Assembly (NCBI RefSeq): GCF_008838325.1
Contig: NZ_CP042829.1
Coordinates: 1,860,001 to 1,924,000 of the forward strand
Length of the DNA: 64,000 nucleotides
Direction of reading: 5' to 3'
Source of the DNA: Tepidiforma bonchosmolovskayae
GTDB taxonomy: Bacteria > Chloroflexota > Dehalococcoidia > Tepidiformales > Tepidiformaceae
This document shows, one piece after another, positions 1 through 26,400 of this stretch; the stretch's first letter is position 1; each line of letters opens with the position of its first letter. The position numbers and the translations under genes are program-made. The notes beneath the pieces were generated by a model. That model was not told the DNA's origin, ran no database searches, and worked only from the letters and a program-made list of their open reading frames with translations.

Positions 1-10
1 GCAGTCGTCC

Positions 11-11498
<11,488 letters not shown>

Positions 11499-14400
11499 TG
11501 CCGCCCCGCCTGAAAGAGAAGTACCAGAAGGAAGTTGCCCCCGCCCTGCAGCAGCAGTTCGGGTACCGCAACGTCATGCAGATCCCCCGCATCACTAAGG
11601 TCGCCGTCAACGTCGGCCTCGGCGAAGCCCTGCAGGACGCCAATGCGCTCGACCGGACTGCCGAGCAGATCATGGCGATCACCGGCCAGAAGCCCGTCAT
11701 CACCCGCGCCAAGCGCTCCATCGCCAACTTCCGCCTCCGCGCCGGCAACCCCATCGGCGTCGCCGCAACCCTCCGCGGCGACCGCATGTACGAGTTCCTC
11801 GACCGGCTCATCGCCGCCGCCCTGCCGCGCATCCGCGACTTCCAGGGTCTCAACCCCAACGCCTTCGACGGCCGCGGCAACTACAGCCTCGGCCTGCGCG
11901 AACAGCTCATCTTCCCGGAGGTCGATTACGACCGCGTCGATAAGGTCCGCGGCCTCCAGGTCACCATCGTCACCACCGCCAAAACCGATGAAGAAGGGCG
12001 CCGCCTCCTCGAACTCATGGGCATGCCCTTCCGCAAGAACTAGGAGCACCGCGATGGCATCAAAAGGCATCGTCAACCGCGACCTCCGCCGCCGCGAACT
12101 CTACGAGAAGTACGCCGGCAAGCGCGTCGCCCTCAAAGCCGAACTGAAGAAGGCCTGGGGCGACCCCAAGCGCGTCGCCGAAATCTACGCCGAACTGCGC
12201 AAGCTGCCGCTCAACAGCAGCCCCACCCGGCTCCATAACCGCTGCCTCGTCACCGGCCGCCCGCGCGCCTATATCCGCAAGTTCGGCCTCTCGCGCATCA
12301 CCATGCGCGAATACGCCCACCGGGGCCTCCTCCCCGGAGTCACCAAGTCCAGCTGGTAAGTGCGCAAGCAAACGCCAGGGGGAGATCGCACATGACCGTT
12401 AGTGACCCCATTGCTGACATGCTCACGCGCATCCGCAACGCGAACGCCGCGCGGCACGACGTCGTGAACATCCCCGCCTCCAGGATGAAAATCGCCATCG
12501 CAAAAGTCCTCAAGGAAGAGGGCTTCATCCGCGACTATCAGGTCATCGAGGAGCCGGGCAAACCCCAGCCCAACCTCCGCGTCGAGCTCAGCTACAGCGG
12601 CCGCAAACAGCCCGTCCTCAACGGTCTGCAGCGCGTCTCCAAGCCGGGCCTCCGCGTCTATGTCCAGCGCCGCGAAATCCCGCGCGTCTACGGCGGCCTC
12701 GGCATTGCCATCCTCTCCACGCCCAAGGGCGTGATGTCCGGGCAGGAAGCCCGCCGGCAGCAGGTCGGCGGCGAGCTTCTCTGCTACGTCTGGTAAGGGG
12801 GCCTGTACCGATGTCACGTATCGGCCGACAACCCGTTCCCGTCCCGCCCAACGTCACCATCACCATCGACGAACACAACCGCGTCGTCGTGAAAGGGCCG
12901 AAGGGCGAACTCTCCCGCCAGTTCCCGCCGGCCATCTCCTTCCAGCGGGAAGACGGCGTCATCACCGTCACCCGCCCCGACGACGAAGGCGATTCGCGCG
13001 CCCTCCACGGCCTCTCCCGGACGCTCCTCGCCAACATGGTCACCGGCGTAACCACCGGGTTCACGAAGGTCCTCGAAGTGCAGGGCGTCGGCTACCGCGC
13101 CCAGCTCCAGGGCTCCGCCCTCCAGCTCGCCCTCGGCTTCTCCCACCCCGTCATCGTCAACCCGCCCGAGGGCATCAAGTTCAGCGTCGATGGCCCGCGC
13201 ATCACCGTCGAAGGCATCGATAAGGAGCGCGTCGGCCAGGTAGCCGCCAACATCCGCAAGATCCGTCCCCCGGAGCCCTACAAGGGCAAGGGCATCCGCT
13301 ACCTCGGCGAGCGCGTCCGGCGCAAGGCCGGCAAGTCCGGGAAGGTTGGCAAGAAATGAGCACCACCACCAGCGTCCTCGCACGCAAGCGCCGCCACCTG
13401 CGCGTCCGCAAGAAAGTCTCGGGCACCCCGCAGCGGCCGCGCCTCAACGTCTTCCGCAGCGCCCAGCACATCTATGCCCAGGTCATCGACGATACCGTCG
13501 GCCGCACGCTCGTTGCTGCGAGCGACGTCGAGCCTGCCATCGCTGAACAGGCAAAGGGCAAGACCAAGACCGAGCGCGCGGCGCTGGTCGGCACCATCAT
13601 CGCCGAACGCGCCCGCGCCAAAGGCATCGAAACCGTCGTGTTCGACCGCGGCGGCTTCCTCTATCACGGACGCGTCCGCGCGCTCGCCGAAGCCGCGCGC
13701 GAAGCGGGATTGGGGTTCTAAATGGCCGACAATCGCCCGGAACGGTTCGAACAGCCCGGCCCGGAGGATATCTCCGAAAAGGTCATCTACATCAACCGTG
13801 TCGCCAAGGTCGTCAAGGGCGGCCGCCGGTTCAGCTTCTCGGCCCTCGTCGTCGTCGGCGATGGCCGCGGCTCCGTCGGCGTCGGCCTGGGCAAGGCGAA
13901 CGAGGTGCCCGAGGCGATCCGCAAAGGCTCCGCCCAGGCGCGCCGCAATATGGTCCGCATCCCCATGAAGGGCGGCACCATCAGCCACCCCGTCTGGGTC
14001 CGGTTCAAGGCCGCCAAGGTCATGCTCAAGCCTGCCAGCCACGGTACCGGCGTCATCGCCGGCGGCGCCGTTCGCTCCATCATGGAAGCCGCCGGCGTCA
14101 CCGACGTCCTTGCCAAGACCTTCGGCTCCCGCAACCCGATCAATGTCGCCCAGGCCACCATCCGCGGCCTCGCAACCCTGCAGGATACCGATGGCGCCCG
14201 CGAACGCCGCCTCGCCATCGCCCGTGGAGAACAGTGAGATGGCTCGCCTCACCGTTACCTGGCGCAAGAGCGCCATCGGCTACAACAAGGAACAGAAAGA
14301 CACCATCCGCAAGCTCGGCCTCCGCCGCCTCCAGCAGTCGGTCGAGGTCGAAGACAGCCCCGCCATCCGCGGCATGATTGCCAAGGTCAGCCACCTCATC

Positions 14401-17400
14401 GATGTCAAGGAAGGAGGCGCCTGATGCTCGGTGCCCACAATCTCCGGCCCCCGCGCGGCGCCACCCACGCCAGGAAGCGCGTCGGGCGCGGCAACTCCAG
14501 CGGCCACGGCACCTACGCCGGCCGCGGCCTCAAAGGCCAGCGCTCCCGCTCCGGCAAGAAGCTCGCCTACGACGCGTTCGAAGGCGGGCAGTTCCCCATC
14601 TCCCGCAAGTTCCACGTCCTCCGCGGCTTCAACAACAAGTGGCGCGTGCCCTTCCAGCCCGTCAACCTCGAAGCCCTTGAGCGCTTCGACGACGGCGCCA
14701 CCGTCACCCCCGAGACCCTCAAGGCCGCCGGCATCCTCAAACACCTCCGCGAACCGGTGAAGATCCTCGGCCGCGGCGAGCTCACCCGGAAGCTTACCGT
14801 CGCCGCTCACGCCTTCAGCGCCACCGCGAAGGCCCGCATCGAAGCCGCCGGCGGCACCGCCACCGTCATCACCGCCAGCGAATCCCGGCAGTCCGCGGAG
14901 AAGGGAAGCTGACATGAGCGTCCAGGCAGCGCAGCGCCCCCGGCTCCTCCAGGCCATGGTCGACGCCTTCCGCCAGGAAGACGTCCGCCGGAAGCTGCTC
15001 TTCACGCTCGCCATGCTCGTCGTTTTCCGCTTCGTGGCGCACGTGCCGCTCCCGAATGTCGACCGCGACGCCCTCAAGCAGGCCTTCGAGGGCAACGCCC
15101 TCCTCGACTTCCTCAGCATCTTCTCCGGCGGCGCCCTCCAGAACCTCAGCGTCGCGGCCCTCGGCGTCTACCCGTACATCACCGCCTCAATCATCATGCA
15201 GATCCTCCAGCCGATCGTCCCCTCCCTGCGGGCGCTCGCGGAGGAAGGCGAGCAGGGCCGGCGCCGCATCCAGGTCATCACCCACTGGGTCGCCGTTCCC
15301 CTGGCGATGATCCAGGGCTACGGCCAGATCCTCTTCATCAACGCCCAGGGTAGCGACGTCGTGCGCGATTTCGGCTTCCAGAATGACGTCCTCGGCACCT
15401 TCGCGACGCTGTTCACCCTCGCCGCCGGCACCATGTTCCTCGTCTGGCTCGGCGAACTCATCACCGAGCACGGCATCGGCAACGGCGTCTCGCTCATCAT
15501 CTTCGGCGGTATTGTCGCCACTCTCCCGTCACTCATCCCCAGTATCACCACCACCTCCATCCTCACGGTCCTCGCCTTCGCTGCCGGCGCGCTCGCCCTC
15601 ATCTACCTCGTCGTCTTCTTCCAGGAAGCGCAGCGCCGCGTGCCGGTCCAGTACGCCCGCTCAGCCTTCCGCGGCGGCCGCATGTACCGCCAGCAGGGCC
15701 AGAGCCATATCCCCCTCCGCGTCAACATGGCCGGCATGATCCCGCTCATCTTCGCCTTCTCCATCATGATTCTCCCGGCCACCATCGCCTCCTACTTCGT
15801 CAACTCCGGCGGCTGGGTCGGCTCCGTCGCGAACTTCTTCGTCGACCAGTTCCAGGGCGGCCGCGGAGGCTCCGGAACCGGCTGGTACTGGCTCATCCTC
15901 TTCGTGCTGGTCGTCATCTTCACCTTCTTCTACACGATGGTGCAGTACCAGCAGCAGCAAATCGCCAAGAACCTCCAGCGCCAGGGAGCCTTCATCCCCG
16001 GCATCCGCCCCGGCCCGCCCACCGAGGCCTACCTCATGCGCGTCGTCACCCGCATCACCTGGGCCGGCGCCTTCTTCCTCGGCTTCGTCGCCATCATCCC
16101 GTTCTTCATCGGCCTCTTCACCGACGTCCGCGCCCTCACCATCTCGTCCACCGGCTTCCTCATCGTCGTCGCTGTCGTCCTCGACACCATGAAGCAGCTC
16201 GAGGCGCAGCTCCTCATGCGCAACTACGAGGGGTTCATTCGCTAACGTGTATATCGTCCTTCTTGGTCCACCAGGCGCCGGCAAGGGCACCCAGGCCCAG
16301 CGCATCGCTGCGGCCACCGGGCTCGTCCACATCTCCACCGGCGACATGTTCCGCGAGCACGTCCGCAACAACACCGAACTCGGCCAGCTCGCCAGCCAGT
16401 ACATGTCGCGCGGCGAACTCGTCCCCGACGAGGTCACCATCAAAATGCTCCTCGAACGCATCAGCCGCGACGATGCAAAGGCCGGCGCCATGTTCGACGG
16501 CTTCCCCCGCAACGTCGTCCAGGCCAAAGCGCTCGATGAAGCCCTCGCCGCCCGCGGCGCCAAAGTGGACCGCGCCCTCCTCATCACCGTCTCCGATGAG
16601 GAGCTCGTCGCCCGCCTCGGCGGCCGCTGGATCTGCCGCAACTGCGGACGCCTCTACCACGAACGCAATGACCCGCCCAGGCAGCCCGGCATCTGCGATG
16701 CCTGCGGCGGCGAACTCTACCAGCGCGACGACGACCGCCCCGAGGTCGTCCGTGCCCGCCTCGAAAAGCAGAAACCCCCGGCCGACCTCATCGAGCACTA
16801 CCGCAAGGCCGGTGTGCTCCGCGAAATCGATGGCGAGCGCTCCCTCGATGAGGTGACCGCCGCACTGCTGGAGGCCATCCGGTAACCGCAGCCATGGCGA
16901 TCAAACTGAAGTCCGAGGACGAAATCCGGCTCATGCGCGAGGCAGGTCGCCTCGTGGGGCGCACCCTTGCCCAGATTCGGGAGATGGTGCGGCCCGGCCT
17001 CAACATCCTCGAGATCGAAGCGTTTGTCGCCCAGGAATTCAAAAAGGCCGGCGCAAAAGAGACATTCCGCAACTACCGGCCCTCGCCCCGCTACCCGCCC
17101 TACCCCTCCAACATCTGCATCAGCATCAACGAGCAGCTCGTCCACGGCATCCCGGTCGACCGCGAACTCAAGGAGGGCGATATCGTCACCTTCGACCTCG
17201 GCGCCACCCTCAACGGCTACGTCGGCGACGCGGCCATCACCGTCGGCGTCGGCAGGGTGAGCCCCCTGGCCGAAAAGCTCATGCGCGTCACCGAGGAAGC
17301 CCTCTGGGCCGGTATCCGCGCCGCCCGCGCCGGCAACTACCTCAACGACATCCGCGGCGCCATCGAAGACGCGATCCGGCCGCACGGATTTGGTATCGTA

Positions 17401-20400
17401 AAAGGGTATGGCGGCCACGGTGTCGGCCGCGATATGCACGAAGAGCCGCACGTCGAAAACTATCGGCAGCGCTTCCGCGGGCCCGAGCTCAAGCCCGGGC
17501 TCGTCCTCGCGCTCGAACCCATGGTCACCGCCGGTTCGCCGGAGGTCGTCGAAGGCCCCGACGGCTGGACCGTAAGCACGAAAGACGGTAGCTTATGCTG
17601 TCATTTCGAGCATACCATCGCCATCCGCGCCGAGGGTGAGGCCGAAGTCCTCACCCTCCCATGACGTTCCGAACTCCACCGCACGAGGGTCTATGGCAAA
17701 AAAGGACGCGATCGAAGTCGAGGGCACCGTGGTTGAACCCCTCCCCAACGCCATGTTCAAGGTCGAGCTGGCCAACGGCCACGAAGTGCTCGCCCATGTC
17801 AGCGGAAAGATCCGGATGAACTTCATCCGCATCCTCCCCGGCGATCGCGTCCTCGTCGAACTCTCGCCCTACGACCTCACGCGCGGGCGAATCACCTACC
17901 GATTCAAATAGGCCGACCGGGCCGCGACCAGGAGAGCCATGAAAGTACGAGCATCCGTCAAACCACGCTGCGACAAGTGCAAGGTCATCCGCCGGCACGG
18001 TCGCGTCATGGTCATTTGCGAAAATCCCAAGCATAAGCAGCGCCAGGGGTAAGGCCGCATGGCACGTATCGCAGGAGTCGACATCCCAGCCGACAAGCGA
18101 CTCGAAGTCGCCCTCACCTACATCTATGGCATCGGCCCGACCCGCGCCAAAGAGGTCCTCGCCGCCACCGGTATCTCTCCCGATGCCCGCGCGCGCGACC
18201 TCACCGACGAAGAAATCCTTCGCATCCGCGACTTCATCGAGAAGAACTACGTCGTCGAAGGCGACCTCCGCCGCGAAGTTCGCCAGAACATCGCGCGCCT
18301 GATTGAAATCAATTGCTACCGCGGCCAGCGCCACCGCCGCAACCTCCCCGTCCGCGGCCAGCGCACCCGCACCAACGCCCGCCAGAAGCGCGGCGCCCGC
18401 AAGACCGTCGCCGGCAAGAAGCGCGCAGGAAAGAAGTAACAGGAGCTCCCCATGGCCGACCAGAAACGAGCCGACCAGAAGCGCGGCGCCGACAAGAACC
18501 GCCGCCTCAAGCGCCGCGAACGCAAATCCATCCCCCGCGGGCGTGCCTACATCAAGAGCACGTTCAACAACACGCTCGTCACCCTCACCGACCCCAACGG
18601 CAACGTCATCGCCTGGGCATCGGCCGGCGCCTCCGGCTTCAAGGGCTCCCGCAAAGGCACCCCCTTCGCCGCCCAGATGGCCAGCGAAAACGCCGCCCGC
18701 CGCGCCATGGAGCACGGCCTCCAGTCCGTTGAGGTCTACGTCCGCGGCGCCGGTAGCGGCCGCGAAGCCGCCATCCGCTCCCTCCAGGCCGCCGGCCTCA
18801 CCATCACCGCCATCCGCGACGTTACCCCTATCCCCCACAACGGCTGCCGCCCGCCCAAGCGGCGCCGCGTCTAGGAGCTCGAATCCCCTATGGCACGCTA
18901 CACCGGCCCCGTCTGCCGCCTCTGCCGCCGCCACGGCGAAAAGCTCTTCCTCAAGGGCGAACGCTGCTTCACGCCCAAGTGCGCCTTCGAGCGCCGGCCC
19001 AACCCGCCCGGCCCGCGGCCGGCCCGCCGCCGCAAAATTAGCGACCGCGGCCTCCAGCTCCGCGAAAAGCAGCGCGCACGCGCCTCTTACGGCGTCCTCG
19101 AAAAGCAGTTCGTCCGCTACTACAAGGAAGCCATCCGCCGCCCCGGCGTCTCGGGCGAAAACCTCGTCCGGCTCCTCGAGACCCGGCTCGACAACATCGT
19201 CTACCGCCTCGGGTTCGCCGATTCGCGCGCCCAGGCCCGCCAGATCGTCCGCCACGGCCTCATCGCCGTGAACGGCAAGAAGATGGACATCCCCTCCGCT
19301 CACCTCAAAGAGGGCGATACCGTCTCCTTCACCCCGCGCGGCCAGCGCAGCGAGTTCTTCAAAATCCTCCAGGAAAACATCAAGTCCAAGAACCCGCCAT
19401 CGTGGCTCTCCCTCGACCTGGCGAACATGACCGGCAAAGTCACCGCTCCGCCGGCCGTCGTCCCCGGCGAAACCCACCTCTTCAACGAAAACGTCATCAT
19501 CGAGTACTACTCGCGCTAACCCCGTCAGCGGTTGAGGGCACCCACTATGGATTCACTCGAAGTGACCGGGCAATCGGCTGAAGCCGCACACCCCCGGCTC
19601 AGCGTCGAAGAACAGACCGATACTTACGCTCGCCTCGTCGCCGAACCGCTCGAGGCCGGCTACGGCATCACCCTCGGCAATGCGCTCCGCCGCGTCCTCC
19701 TCTCTTCCCTCGAAGGCGCGGCCATCACCCACGTGCGCATCGACCAGGTCCAGCACGAATTCTCCACCATCCCCGGCATGGCCGAGGACACCACCGAGTT
19801 CCTCCTCAACGTCAAGGAGGTCCGCCTCAAGCCGATCTCGAACCGGCCAGCCACCATCAGCCTCGATGTCGAAGGTCCCGCGGTCATCACCGCGGCCGAC
19901 CTCCAGGTCCCGGCCGATTTTGAGCTGGTCAACCCCGGCCTCTACCTCGGCCGTCTCGAGACCCCCGGCAGCCGCATCTCCGCCGAATTCCATGCGCAGA
20001 CCGGCAAGGGCTACCAGCCGGCCGGCTCCGTCGAAGGGCTCCCCCTCGGCTACATCCCGGTCGACGCCATCTTCACCCCCATCCGCAAGGTCAACTACCG
20101 CGTCGAAAAGACCCGCGTCGGCCAGTCCACCAACTTCGACCGCCTCATCCTCGAAGTCTGGACCGACGGCACCATCGACCCTGTCGAAGCCGTCGGCATG
20201 AGCGCCGAGATCCTCGTCGAGCAGTTCACCCTCTTCATCCAGCACGTCCGGCCCGAGCTCGCCCACGCCTACCATCCCGCCCTCGGCTCCGGCGCTGCCG
20301 GCGGGCTCCTGATGGCGCCCGACCGCTACAACACCCCGATCGAGGACCTCAACCTCTCCGTCCGCGCCTACAACTGCCTCAAGCGCTCCGGCCTCATGAC

Positions 20401-23400
20401 CGTCGGACAGGTCCTCGAAAAGAGCGAAGACGAACTCCTCGGCCTCCGCAACTTCGGCCGCAAGTCCTACGACGAGCTGCGCGAGCGGCTGGCCGAACTC
20501 GGCTATATCGACCCCGACCAGCCCGGGCTCGTCCCCCTGGTCGACCAGCCGGCCCGGCCCGGTGCCCGCGCCGGCCGGCCCGCCCCAGCCCCCGCACGAC
20601 CCGCGCCGCGCACCAGCGCCGTCATCATGGATGACGAAGAAGAAGACGAAGAAAACCTGAGCGCCCTCGGCAAGGCCCTCAAAGAAGCGCTGCTCAAAGA
20701 CGGCAGCGCCGAGGACCTCATCGGCGCCGACGACGAGGAGTAGCCCCATGCGACACCGCGTAGCCGGCCGCCACCTCGGCCGCGAAACCTCCCACCGGAT
20801 GGCCCTCTACCGGAACCTGGTCACCGACCTCCTCCGGTACGAGAAGATCACTACCACCGAGGCCAAGGCCAAGGAGATCCGCCCCATGGCCGAGCGGATC
20901 ATCACCCTCGGCCGCCGCGGCGACCTCCACGCCCGGCGCCAGGCCCTCCGCTTCCTCTACGACCCGAAGGTCGTCAAGAAGGTGTTCGATGACATCGGCC
21001 CGCGGATGAAAGACCGTCCCGGCGGCTACCTGCGCATCACCGCCCTCGAGCCCCGCAAAGGCGACGGCGCCCGGATGGCCACCATCGAACTCGTCGACAT
21101 CGCCGGCGCGGTCGCGATGCCCCGCCCGAACCGGGTGACGGCCCCGCCGTCGCAGCGCCGTACCCCAACGCCCGGCGCCGCCGCAGCTGCGGCCGCAGCC
21201 GCCGAGATCGAAGCGGCCCGCGCCGCCGAAACCGAAGCCGCCGAGGCCGCAGCTGAGGAAGCCTCCGAAGCCGCTGCCGAACCGGAGGCGTCGGCCGAAA
21301 CCGCTGCCGAACCCGCCGAAGAATCCGCCGAAGGCGGCGAGGCCGCCGGGGAGGAGAAGAACGACTGACCCCACCGCCGCGAAACGGTTCGCGGCAACGG
21401 TCAGCTACGACGGGACCGACTTCGTCGGCTCCCAGGTCCAGCCCAACGGCCGGACCGTCCAGGAAGAACTCGAACGCGCTGCCGCGCGGCTCTTCGGAGC
21501 TCCGGTGCGCGTCGAACTCGCAGGGCGCACCGATTCCGGCGTCCACGCGAGAGGCCAGGTGGCCGCCTTCACCGCCGCAACCCGGCTCGAAGCGGCCGCC
21601 ATCGGGCGAGCGCTCAACGCGCTCCTGCCCGAAGATGTAGCAGTACGCGCTGTGCGCGAAGTCCCGCCGGGGTTCGACCCCCGCCGCTGGGCCCGCCGCC
21701 GCCGCTACCGCTACACCATCGCCAACGGCGAGGCGCGAGACCCCCTCGCGCGCCGCTACGCCTGGTACCTCGAGGGCACCCTCGATGAACCGGCCATGCA
21801 GCACCTCGCCGCAGCCTTCGCCGGCCGGCGCAACTTCAGCGCCTTCGCCGGCAAACTCGAACCCGGGCGCTCCCCCGTGCGCACCGTGTTCGAATCCGGG
21901 GTCCATCGCTCCGGCGATGAACTCCATATCGATATCGAGGCAGACGCGTTCCTGCCCCAGATGGTCCGGCGCATCGTCGCCGCCCTCGTCCGGGTCGGGC
22001 GCCATGCCGCAACAGAGGAGGAAATCGTCCGCCTGCTCGAACAGGCACGGCCCGGCAGCTTCAGCTACGTCGCTCCCGCCCGCGGCCTCTGTCTCGAACG
22101 CGTCTGGTACGACGAGGGATACCAACCATGAACACCACCGTCCGCATCAAAGCCTCCCAAATCTATAAGGACTGGCACGTCGTCGATGCCGCCGGCCAGC
22201 CCCTCGGCCGCGTCGCCACCCGCGTCGCCACCCTTCTGCGCGGCAAGCACAAGCCGACCTACGAGCCCCACCTCGATGACGGCGATTTCGTCATCGTCGT
22301 CAACGCCTCAAAGGTCCGTGTCTCCGGCAAGAAGGCGCAGGAAATCGTCTACTACCGCCACTCCGGCTACCCCGGCGGCCTCAAGGCGCGCAGCTTCACC
22401 GAGCAGCTCCAGCGCTTCCCCGAAAAGGTCATCGAGCGCGCCGTCTGGGGCATGCTCCCCAAGGGCCCCCTCGGCAAGCAGATGCTCCGCCACCTCAAGG
22501 TCTACGCCGGCCCGGACCATCCCCACCAGGCGCAGGTCATCGCCAGCCAGCGCGCCCAGGAAGCCCGCAAAGCCGCCCTCGAAGCCCTCGCCACCACGCC
22601 ATACCGCCCGAAGGGCCTCCGGCCGCTCACCGCTGCCGAAGTGGTCGTCCCCGCCTCGCCCTCCAGCGAGGCCGCCGAGGTCGCAGCCCGCGCCCGCGCC
22701 CGCGTCATGAAGCAGGAGGCCGAGACCGCCGAAGAGGCCGCAGCGACCGCACCCGCTGCCGAGGAAGCCCCCGCAAAGGCCCCGCGCCGCCGGACCGCCG
22801 CCCCGGCAGCACAGGCCGAAACCGAAACCGCCGCCGAGCACGCGGCCGAAGCAAAGCCCGCACGCCGCCGCCGCGCGAAGGCTGAAGAGACCGAGGAGTA
22901 GCCACCATGGCCGAGCAGCAGTACTACTACGGCACTGGCCGCCGCAAGACCGCCGTCGCCCGCGTCCGCCTCATCCCCGGCCCCGGCGCCATCATCGTCA
23001 ACGGCAAGCCGATGGAAGAGGTCTTCCCCCGCGAAACCCATCGCGTCGAAATCCTCGAACCCCTCCGCCGCCTCGGCCGTGAAGGCCGCTTCTCTGCCAC
23101 CATCAAGTGCGCCGGCGGCGGAATCAGCGGCTGGGCCGGCGCCATCCAGATGGGCATCGCCCGCGCGCTCGTCGCCTCCGACCCCTCCCTGAAGCCCCTC
23201 CTCAAGCGGCCGGAAAACCTCCTCACGCGCGACCCCCGCATGAAGGAGCGCAAGAAGCCCGGCCTTAAGCGTGCCCGCAAGGCGCCCCAGTTCACCAAGC
23301 GCTAAGCGCACCGGATTCCGCAGGACGCAGCGCCCCGGGGGCCCCGCACTGGCGGGGCCCCCGCCGTTTGTCGCGCGTGTCACCGCGCCGCAACCGGCCC

Positions 23401-26400
23401 GTTCCCCGCTGCCCGCCCCGCACCGGCGCCCACGCTGCCGATCACCGCAGAGGGGGAGCTTCGTGAACAAGGGAAACCTCGTCTTCATCGGCGCACTCCT
23501 CGCTGCCGGGGCGCTCGCCTACCAGTCCACCATGGGCGCCGCATCGGCTCCCCCGCCCGAAACCACCCCTGCCCCCGCAGACGCCGGCGCCCACAGCGAG
23601 CCGGAGGTCGCCCGCGGCACCCCGACCCCTGCGGCCGACCCCCACACCGCCCCGGCCCGGCCCACGCCCTCCGTCACACCCTCCGTTGTCGCCGTCCCGA
23701 CCACCCGCCTCACGCTCGACCAGGTCCGCTCGCTCCCCCGGACCCCTGGCGCCGCGCCGGCGGCCAACCCGTTCCGCCCCCGGTCCCCCGATGGTCCCGC
23801 CCCCGAGGCCCCGCCTCCCACCCCGACCCCCTCCCCTGCGGCCACACCGCCGGCCTCACCGACCGCTGCCGCGACGCCGCCGCCCGTGCAAACCCCGCCC
23901 GCCCCGGTGCCGCCGCCCACGGAGACCCCGCCGCCTGCCGCCCCCACGCCAACGCCGACTGTGCCGCCCGGCGGCCTGCCCTACCCGCCGCCGCTGCCGT
24001 CCCCGCCGGATGGCAGCCTCGCTGCGCCGCCCGCCGAGTAAACCGCCGTCCTGTCTTGTCTTACGGAAGGCGGCGGCCGGTCCCCAGCCGCAGTTCCAGC
24101 AGGTCATCCGGCTGCCCGAACCCGAACCGCCCGTACAGCGGCCGGCTGCGCGATGTCGGCCACAGGAGCACGGAGTCGACCCCGGCATCGCGGCAGGCCC
24201 CGAGCGCCGCTTCCAGCAGCGCAGCCCCGACCCCGGCGCCCCGGGCCGCCGGCACGACGTACATGCTCGTCACGTAGCCGTGCAGCTCTTCCTCGTCGCC
24301 CGGGTTCGGCACCTTCTCGATGAACTGCAGCCACGCGCACCCCGCTGCTGCGCCGTCTGCGGCCTCCGCGAGCCAGGCCCGCCAGCTGCTGCCCGGCTGC
24401 AGCCGCACAGCCATCCAGGGCACCGCCCGCGCGAGGAACGCCTCCAGCGGCTCGCTGGCCTGCCCCATCTCAGCGCGGAACGCATACCGCAGCCGCGCGA
24501 GCGCCCCCGCGTCTCCCGGGCCGGCCGGACGGATCGCTGCGCCGTCCACGGGCCGGCCTACTCGTCCTCGTCCAGGTCCATCCGCACCCGGTTGATCTCG
24601 TCCAGCGCCCAGCCCACGAACCGCTCCGCCGCCTCCGGCGTCGGGCCGGTCGCCGCCCGGCCGAGGTGCTGCTTCAGCGCAAGCCGGACCGGCATCATGT
24701 TCTTCCGCTGCCGGAAGAACCAGTACGCCCCTTCTTGCTTGCTCACGAAGTCGCCCGTGTAGGCATACCGGAGCGCCCGCACCGCGTTCAGCACCGCGTA
24801 GCCCGGCGTGGCATTTGCCAGCGCCCAGCCGAGCTCGTCGGCCATCGCTTCCAGGACCCAGCTCCGCGGAATGAGCGGGAACATCTCCTCCGGCGGGGGG
24901 CCGATGATTGCCCGCCCCTTCTCCCGCGCGACCGCGTAGTGGATGAGCAGGTCCGGGTCGCCCGGGTGGCCATGCCCGTCGACGAACGTCCGCGCCTCCG
25001 GCACCGTGCACAGGTGCAGCTCGAACGGCGGCGAGTGGCTCTCCACGTCCAGCGACGCGTCCGTCACGATGCTCAGCTCCAGCCCCGAACCCGGGCACGG
25101 CATCTCCGGGTCCATCAGCAGCTCCGCGACCACCCGCTGCTCGTCCTTGGTCAGCGGCCGCTCCACCACCGCCAGCATGTCGAAGTCCGACCGCAGGTAC
25201 TGGAACGCTCCCATCGTCGCCGAGCCGTGCAGGTAGAGCCCGATGAGGTTCTCACCCAGCGCCCGGTCGAGCCGCCGCCCCACATCACGCGAAAAGCCCA
25301 TGATCTTCCGTTGCAAATGCATGCCCGCACCCTACCTCGTGGTGTGACGCTCCAGGAACCCCATCACCGCCGCGCCCGCTTCTTCGCGAAACTCGATGAA
25401 GTACCCGTGCCGCCCTCCTCGTACAAGATACAGCTCCGCCCCCGGAATCCGCCCCGCCAGCAGCTCCGCATTCGCGGTCGGGTTGATCCGGTCCTCCGTC
25501 CCGTGGATCACCAGCACCGGCGCGCGGATCTCCGTCAGCCTCTCCCATGCATCGTGCCCCTGGCTGGCCTCGTAATGCAACCGCTGCGCGTACGCCGGGA
25601 TCGGATTGCGCGCCCGTTCGCGCAAAAACGCCAGGTACTCCGGGTGCTCCGCCAGCCAGCCGGGACTCACCATCTCCTCCGCCAGCCAGGTCGCCGCCGA
25701 CTCAGGGTCCTGCGGCCGGTTCCGCATCTTCGCGTCGACCTCCTCCGGCCGCTTCACCCCGTGCGCATCGCCGGGCGTCGTGCACCCGAGCACCACGCAG
25801 CGCACCCGCTCCGGGTAGTCGATGGCGATCCACTGGCAGATGCGGCCGCCCATCGAAATCCCGTACACATGCGCCCGGTCGATCCCCAGATGCCCGAGCA
25901 GCCCCACCGCATCCGCTGCCAGCATCCGCGTCGTGTACGGCGGCTCGGTCGGTTTGTCGCTCTGGCCGGTGCCCCGGTGGTCGTACACGATGACCTGGTA
26001 CCGCGCCGCGAAGTCGTCCAGCACCGGGTCCCATCCGTGGTGGTCGCTCCCCTGCCCCATGACGAGCAGCAGCGGCTCGCCCGCACCGTGCACCTCGTAG
26101 TACAGCCGCACCCCGTTGCATACCGCGAACGGCATGACGGAACCCTACCGAATCGCTGTCCTCGGCGCAATCTCGTTCCAACCTGAACGAATTGCAAGGT
26201 TACGGGAAGCGATTGAACCAGAGCAGCCCCAGCGCTCCCCCCGCCAGCACCAGCACCCCCGCCAGCGCCGCGCCGGCCCAGGTCACATCCGTTCGCTCAT
26301 CGTAGTACCCGATCCGGTCCCCAAGGTCCCGGTAGATGCTCGCCAGCTGGTCAGCGCCCGGCGCCTGGAACGCCCGCCCTCCCGTCGTCTCCGCAATCGC